64,000 nucleotides of DNA from Ziziphus jujuba (Eukaryota > Streptophyta > Magnoliopsida > Rosales > Rhamnaceae), in contig NC_083382.1 of the NCBI RefSeq assembly GCF_031755915.1, forward strand, positions 10,099,501 through 10,163,500, given 5' to 3'. The first letter of the stretch is position 1, and every line of letters starts with the position of its first letter. This document shows, piece by piece, positions 59,526-64,000 of the stretch. Position numbers and translations under genes: made by a program. Below the pieces are notes generated by a model. The model had not been told where the DNA came from. It saw nothing but the letters and a program-made list of their open reading frames with translations, and ran no database searches.

Positions 59526-62500
59526 TATTATGAGGGTGTCCTGTGGATGCCATCGGAGAGGGCGGCCACCCCCCTTTGGCCGGGGCACCAGGTTAGCAGC
59601 GGCGCAGTGGGACGCCACGCGACCGTATGTCGGTTTCTCTCTATAACCTCCTGTCTGGCAGTACCTCGGGACGCTGGGTACTCTGGCGCCACTGGTATAT
59701 AGTGGGTGCATCAAATGATTTCAGAACTGTGTTTTAAAAATAAAATGTTTTCAATCTGTATTGGAAGTAAAAATATAATTATTACTGTTCTGGTATTTAT
59801 TTGATGTCTTGATTTTCGGGGAATACGAATAAAGGGTTTTGTGAAAAGGTTTTAAAAGGGGAACTTTTCCAACTTAGAGAATTGTAAGGGTTTTGAGAGA
59901 AATTATTATTTCCAAATAATTATTATCTATCTACTTATTACTGTGGTATTATATTGTATAGTAGATAGGGTCACTCACTGAGATGATTAGCATCTCACAC
60001 TCTTAAATTTCGTTCCTCTAGGTTCCAGGTTGTCGGTGTTCATCCGGAGCGGACTTGATCTTCATCGCTGTTTTACTTCGTGAAGTACCCTGTTCTTCTT
60101 TATTGCAGTTGTACTATTTCTTTCACTCTTGTTGTATTTATTTTGCACTGGATTACTGTATTTTTTTTTGAAGTGCTGCAATTTGTGGAACCAACTTGTA
60201 GTTTGTGGGAGGAACAAGGGGATGATTATAGAAGTGTGTTTTCAGTGCAGGTAATTTGTGGTAAGTAAATCCCTTAGGGGAGGCTCTGCCGGATTTTCCG
60301 TTGGAGGGTTCGGTAGGGTTTCCCTGGGATCAGGGCTGTCTAGGATTCCGGGGAAGGAATTCTGGACGGGTCCTGACATGTAAAGTACTCGTCGATACGA
60401 GTTCATAGACTAGTGGTACGCTTAAATTGGACATTTGGTTAAAAAGTTATAGACGTGTGAAGTTTGCCGGATATCGTAATATTTTATTATATCTGGCTTA
60501 AGTGCACAGTAACGCCATGTGTTGACACCTGATTGGTCCACGTGGTTGAACAGTGTGATCCACGGTGGCTTTTATTTGGCAAAAACGACAAGGAGGAGAG
60601 AGAAAGAGAGAGATGAGAGAAAAAGGGAGAGAGAGAAACGACCGACCGCCGGAATCGTCAAATTTTCAGGCCAATCCTTGCTACATGTGCCGGCTAGACG
60701 GGAGCACCTCCCCATTTCCAGCCAAACCCCAAAATTTCACAACCGCCGGTCGCCGGACGCACCCAGATCGAGCCGGCGAAGCTCGGCGGTGATTTTTCCC
60801 CTCCATCGCCGCCCACCGCCGTTTGACCCATTTCCGGCCATTTTCATGCCACACGCACCAGCCACCCCTCACCACCTCCTCATTTCCGGCCAGCCCACCA
60901 AATTTCACGGCCACCGGACCTCCGACGCGCCAGGATCGAAGTATTTTCCGGCGAGGTGCCGAAAACCTTCAAATCCCGATTTCTTTGCCGTCCGGCCTCC
61001 ATTTGCCTCACCGCCGGTCCCGTTGGAACCCTCTCCCCTTGATCTACAAAACCCCCAAAAATCTCAGCCATTGACCACCGCATGTGCCGCCGCCGGCGAC
61101 GGTTGCCGGTGACCGCTGCGACTCGCCGGAAATCACTGTTCCGGTGAGTACCCAGTTGCACTGCCGGTCCCTCTCCATTGATTTCGACCCCCTGAATCCA
61201 AATTCGGGGTCCTTTTCCGCCAATTTGCGATGGATTAAGAGAATCGAAGAGTTGAATCCCGAAAGCTTTCTGGCGAGATTCCGGCCACCACCGGTCCGAT
61301 CTCTAGGAAGTAAGACCGGATTTGTAATCCTCGTCGCTCAAGCTTCGATTCAGTATATTACTCATCAATTTTAGTTGTTGTTTGTGTTCGCTCCCCGGAT
61401 ACCCATTTGGGAGTTACCCGATTAAAATATTAATATATTTGGTTTGGTGTATTATAGATGTTTTAGGTGTACGTGCGGGTAGTGGAGTCGATAATGCGGA
61501 GGATCTTGATTGATATACGTGCTTAAGGTGAGTGACCCACCTTTAAATTATTTTGGGGTGATTAATTATATTTATTTTGTATTAATTTGATGTTTAGAAT
61601 TATGCTCATGTGATGGAAATTGAATTTAATTGTGGAAAAAATATTATTTTATATGTATACATCTGTTTATTGCTGCTAGATGAAAAGTTGGGTTAGAAAT
61701 GAATTTCTGATTTTATTGTGATTTAATTATATTTTTCACGCATGAGGAAAATGGTTTCAATTAATTAATTATATTTGGATTTTTATATTATTTTTGGGCA
61801 TGATTTGATTTTCAAATATTTCGAGGAAAATATTTGTTTATGTTGGTGGCTTCAATTTTTATAAGTATGCCCATGGAATATTATGTGATTTAATTTATTA
61901 TATTTCAAAAATATTTATGCCATTGGAAAAAAATTTGAATATTTAAATTGGTGGATTTGAAAATCATGGAATTTATGACGATGATTATAAAGAAATTGTG
62001 GAAAATTTACGGGTTTAATTGGATGGAATAAACCCGGTATGTTTATGGAAAATTTGAGATTTTGAGATGCATTAATTTATGATTTTTAGATGCACCATAC
62101 ACGTACTGGTGTTCTGATATATGGATGTGATTAGTGTGCACATGGATGTGATTAGCGCGCAGGTGGGTGTGAGTAGCGCGCAGGTGATTTATGGGGTTGT
62201 CCTGTGTTTGCTATCGGATGAGGGTAGGCCGCCCCTCCGTGGCCAGGACACTTGTTTGCAGCAGCGCGATGGGACGCCACGCGACCGTATGTCGGTTTCT
62301 CTCTATAACCTCCTGTCTGGCGGTATCTTGGGACACTGGGTACTGTTGGTGCCACTGGTATATAGTGGGTGCATCAAATGATTTTCAGAACTGGGATTTT
62401 AAAACAAATATTTTAAAATTATATTGGAATTAAGAATATAATTAATACTGTTTTTGGTATTTATTTGAATGGGGATTTTAAATTGGTTTAATTTTCCCCT

Positions 62501-64000
62501 TACTTAATTATTCAATAAATTAATTTCTTTTAATTATAAATTTTGGATGCTTGACTTATTATATTTTATTTGATATTTAGTTAAATAAATTGATGTCTTG
62601 GTTTTCGGGGAATACGAATAAAGGGTTTTGTGAAAATGTTTTAAAAGGGAAACTTTTCCAACCGAGAGAATTGTAAGGGTTTTGAGAGAAAATATTATTT
62701 CCAATTAATTATTATTTATCTACTTAATTATCGTGGTATTATAATTGTACAGTAGATAGGATCACTCACTGAGATGATTAGCATCTCATATTTTTAAATT
62801 CCGTTCCTCTAGGTACCAGGTTTGTTGGTATTCATCCGGAGCGGACTTGATCTTCATCGCTGTCTTAGTTCGAGAAGTACCTTTGTCTTCATTTATTGAA
62901 ATTGTAATATTTATTCCATCCTTGTTGTATTCTATGCTTAGTAGTACTTCACGAAGCTCTGTATACTGTCTCGGACATTTATGTATTAATTATGCACTGG
63001 GTTACTGTTATTCTTTTGGAGTGCTGTAAATTTGTGGAATCAATTTGTAGTATTGTGGGAGGAATAAGGGGATGAATATAGAAGTGTGTTTTTAGTGCAG
63101 GAAATTGTGGTAAGTCCAACCCTTAGGGGAGGTTCTGCCGGATTTTCCATTGGAGGATCCGGTAGGGTTTCCCTGGGATCAGGGCTAGTCTAGGGTTCCG
63201 GTGAGGAATTTTGGACGGGTCCTGACAAATAACTTTTCGCCAAATCATAAAATCAATCAAATAATATTTCAAGAGCATAATTATATAATTTGAAACCACC
63301 AAACTTAAACCAATATTTTTCTTGAAATATTTAAAATCAAATCATGCCCAAAAATAGTATTAAAATCCAAGTACAATTAATTAAATGAAAACACCTTGCT
63401 GATGCGTAATAAATTCAATTAAATCATAATAATAATAATCAAGAATTCCTTAATAAACCAAACTTTCATTTAGCATCAATAAGCATATATATATATATAT
63501 ATATAATACAATTTTACCACAGTTATAATTAAATTCCACTACATGAGCATATTTTTCTAAATATTAAATTAACACAAAATAAATATAATTAATCACCCCA
63601 AAATAGTTTTAAAGGTGAGTCACTCACCTCAAGCACGTGTATCAATCGAAATCCTCTGCAGGATCAACTCCACTACCTACACGTGCACCTAAAATATCCA
63701 TAATACACAAAACTAATTATTTTAATATTTTAATCGGGTAACTCCCAAATGGGTACTCGAGGAGCGAACACAAACAATAACCAAAATTCACGAGTAATAT
63801 ACCGAATCGAAGCTTGTGAAATGAGGATTACGAATCTGGTCTCACTTTCCAGAGATCGGACCCGAGGAGGCCGAAATCTCATCAGAAAGGTGTTGGTATT
63901 TGGATCCTCGGATCTCACAAACTGGCGTGAGTTGGAGGAAACCGCCCTCAGATCTGGGTTCAAGGGGTCAAAACTAGTGGGGAAGGATAGGCGGTGCAAC

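Larger units (their letters stand above)
54608..60378 (-). mobile_element. LTR-family copy 'd', inserted in e, TSD TGTAA
   Basis: It starts TGTAACACCCCGTCC and ends GGACGGGTCCTGACA, with TGTAA on both sides (54,603-54,607 and 60,379-60,383). Its own length without copy c is about 2.85 kb. It has a GA-rich tract (55,105-55,160), a GC-rich island to 55,750 and a minisatellite at 59,385-59,525. Confidence 0.9.
54318..63227 (-). mobile_element. LTR-family copy 'e', inserted in f, TSD AATAA
   Basis: In + coordinates it starts TGTAACACCCTGTCCC and ends GGACGGGTCCTGACA, flanked by AATAA (54,313-54,317 and 63,228-63,232). Its own sequence is 54,318-54,607 plus 60,384-63,227, about 3.1 kb. It includes the GC-rich island (60,590-61,330), a 'ccggtgagta' donor-like site (61,140) and 'gtgagtgaccc' (61,530), plus the hairpin region at 62,768-62,790. 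No internal retroviral genes. Confidence 0.9.
52814..64000 (+). mobile_element. LTR-family copy 'f' (outermost of the nest, runs off the window)
   Basis: Starts TGTCAGGACCCGTC after CATAT (52,809-52,813). Family text covers 52,814-54,317, is interrupted by copy e, and resumes at 63,228 ('aataacttttcgccaaatc') in the same orientation to the end of the window, including 'ggtgagtcactcacct' (63,614) and the start of the GC-rich island. The 3' terminus lies beyond 64,000. Confidence 0.85.

Overview
The window is plant nuclear DNA, most likely from a eudicot. It is very AT-rich, its genes have introns, it holds an OTUD6/OTU5-type deubiquitinase gene and a small family related to the 23-kDa jasmonate-induced protein, and its transposons (Ty3/gypsy, Helitron, MULE-type, 5S-domain TRIM) are typical of plants. 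A woody rosid is a guess I cannot confirm. Only one gene looks intact; most of the 64 kb is repeats nested in repeats.

Layout. 1-3.8 kb: the OTU deubiquitinase gene (5' UTR exon, two coding exons, poly(A) signal). 3.8-6.5 kb: AT-rich intergenic DNA with a small inverted-repeat element and an LTR relic. 6.5-16.4 kb: unit 1 of a segmental duplication. It carries a shared upstream module, a 5S-domain repeat, a non-autonomous Helitron (11,778-13,990) and a JIP23-like gene (14,782-16,011) spoiled by one missing base. 16.4-23.5 kb: three head-to-tail copies of one ~3 kb LTR family; only the first is complete, with a TATGA target duplication. 23.6-24.25 kb: a fragment of another duplication unit with a 142-145 bp tandem repeat.

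24.25-52.2 kb is a second long copy of the duplicated segment, expanded by insertions. These are a 5.9 kb Helitron (24,687-30,578) with RPA and helicase relics and a MULE-type element nested inside it; an 8.2 kb Ty3/gypsy element (32,202-40,407) inserted in the 5S-rRNA-like part of a Cassandra-like repeat; a unique stretch (43.0-47.4 kb) ending in an Ulp1-protease-like exon and a tandem repeat of covarying hairpins; an inverted Helitron relic; and JIP23-like pseudogenes. 52.8-64 kb is a four-deep nest of the ~3 kb LTR family (f contains e contains d contains c), each inner copy bounded by a 5-bp target duplication.

The JIP23-like copies explain much of the architecture. A conserved module lies upstream of several copies, and tandem duplication produced an array in which no copy now reads through cleanly. 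Comparing the duplicated units gives empty sites that fix the ends of two Helitrons and one LTR insertion to the base. All repeat comparisons were made by eye, so divergence values are approximate.
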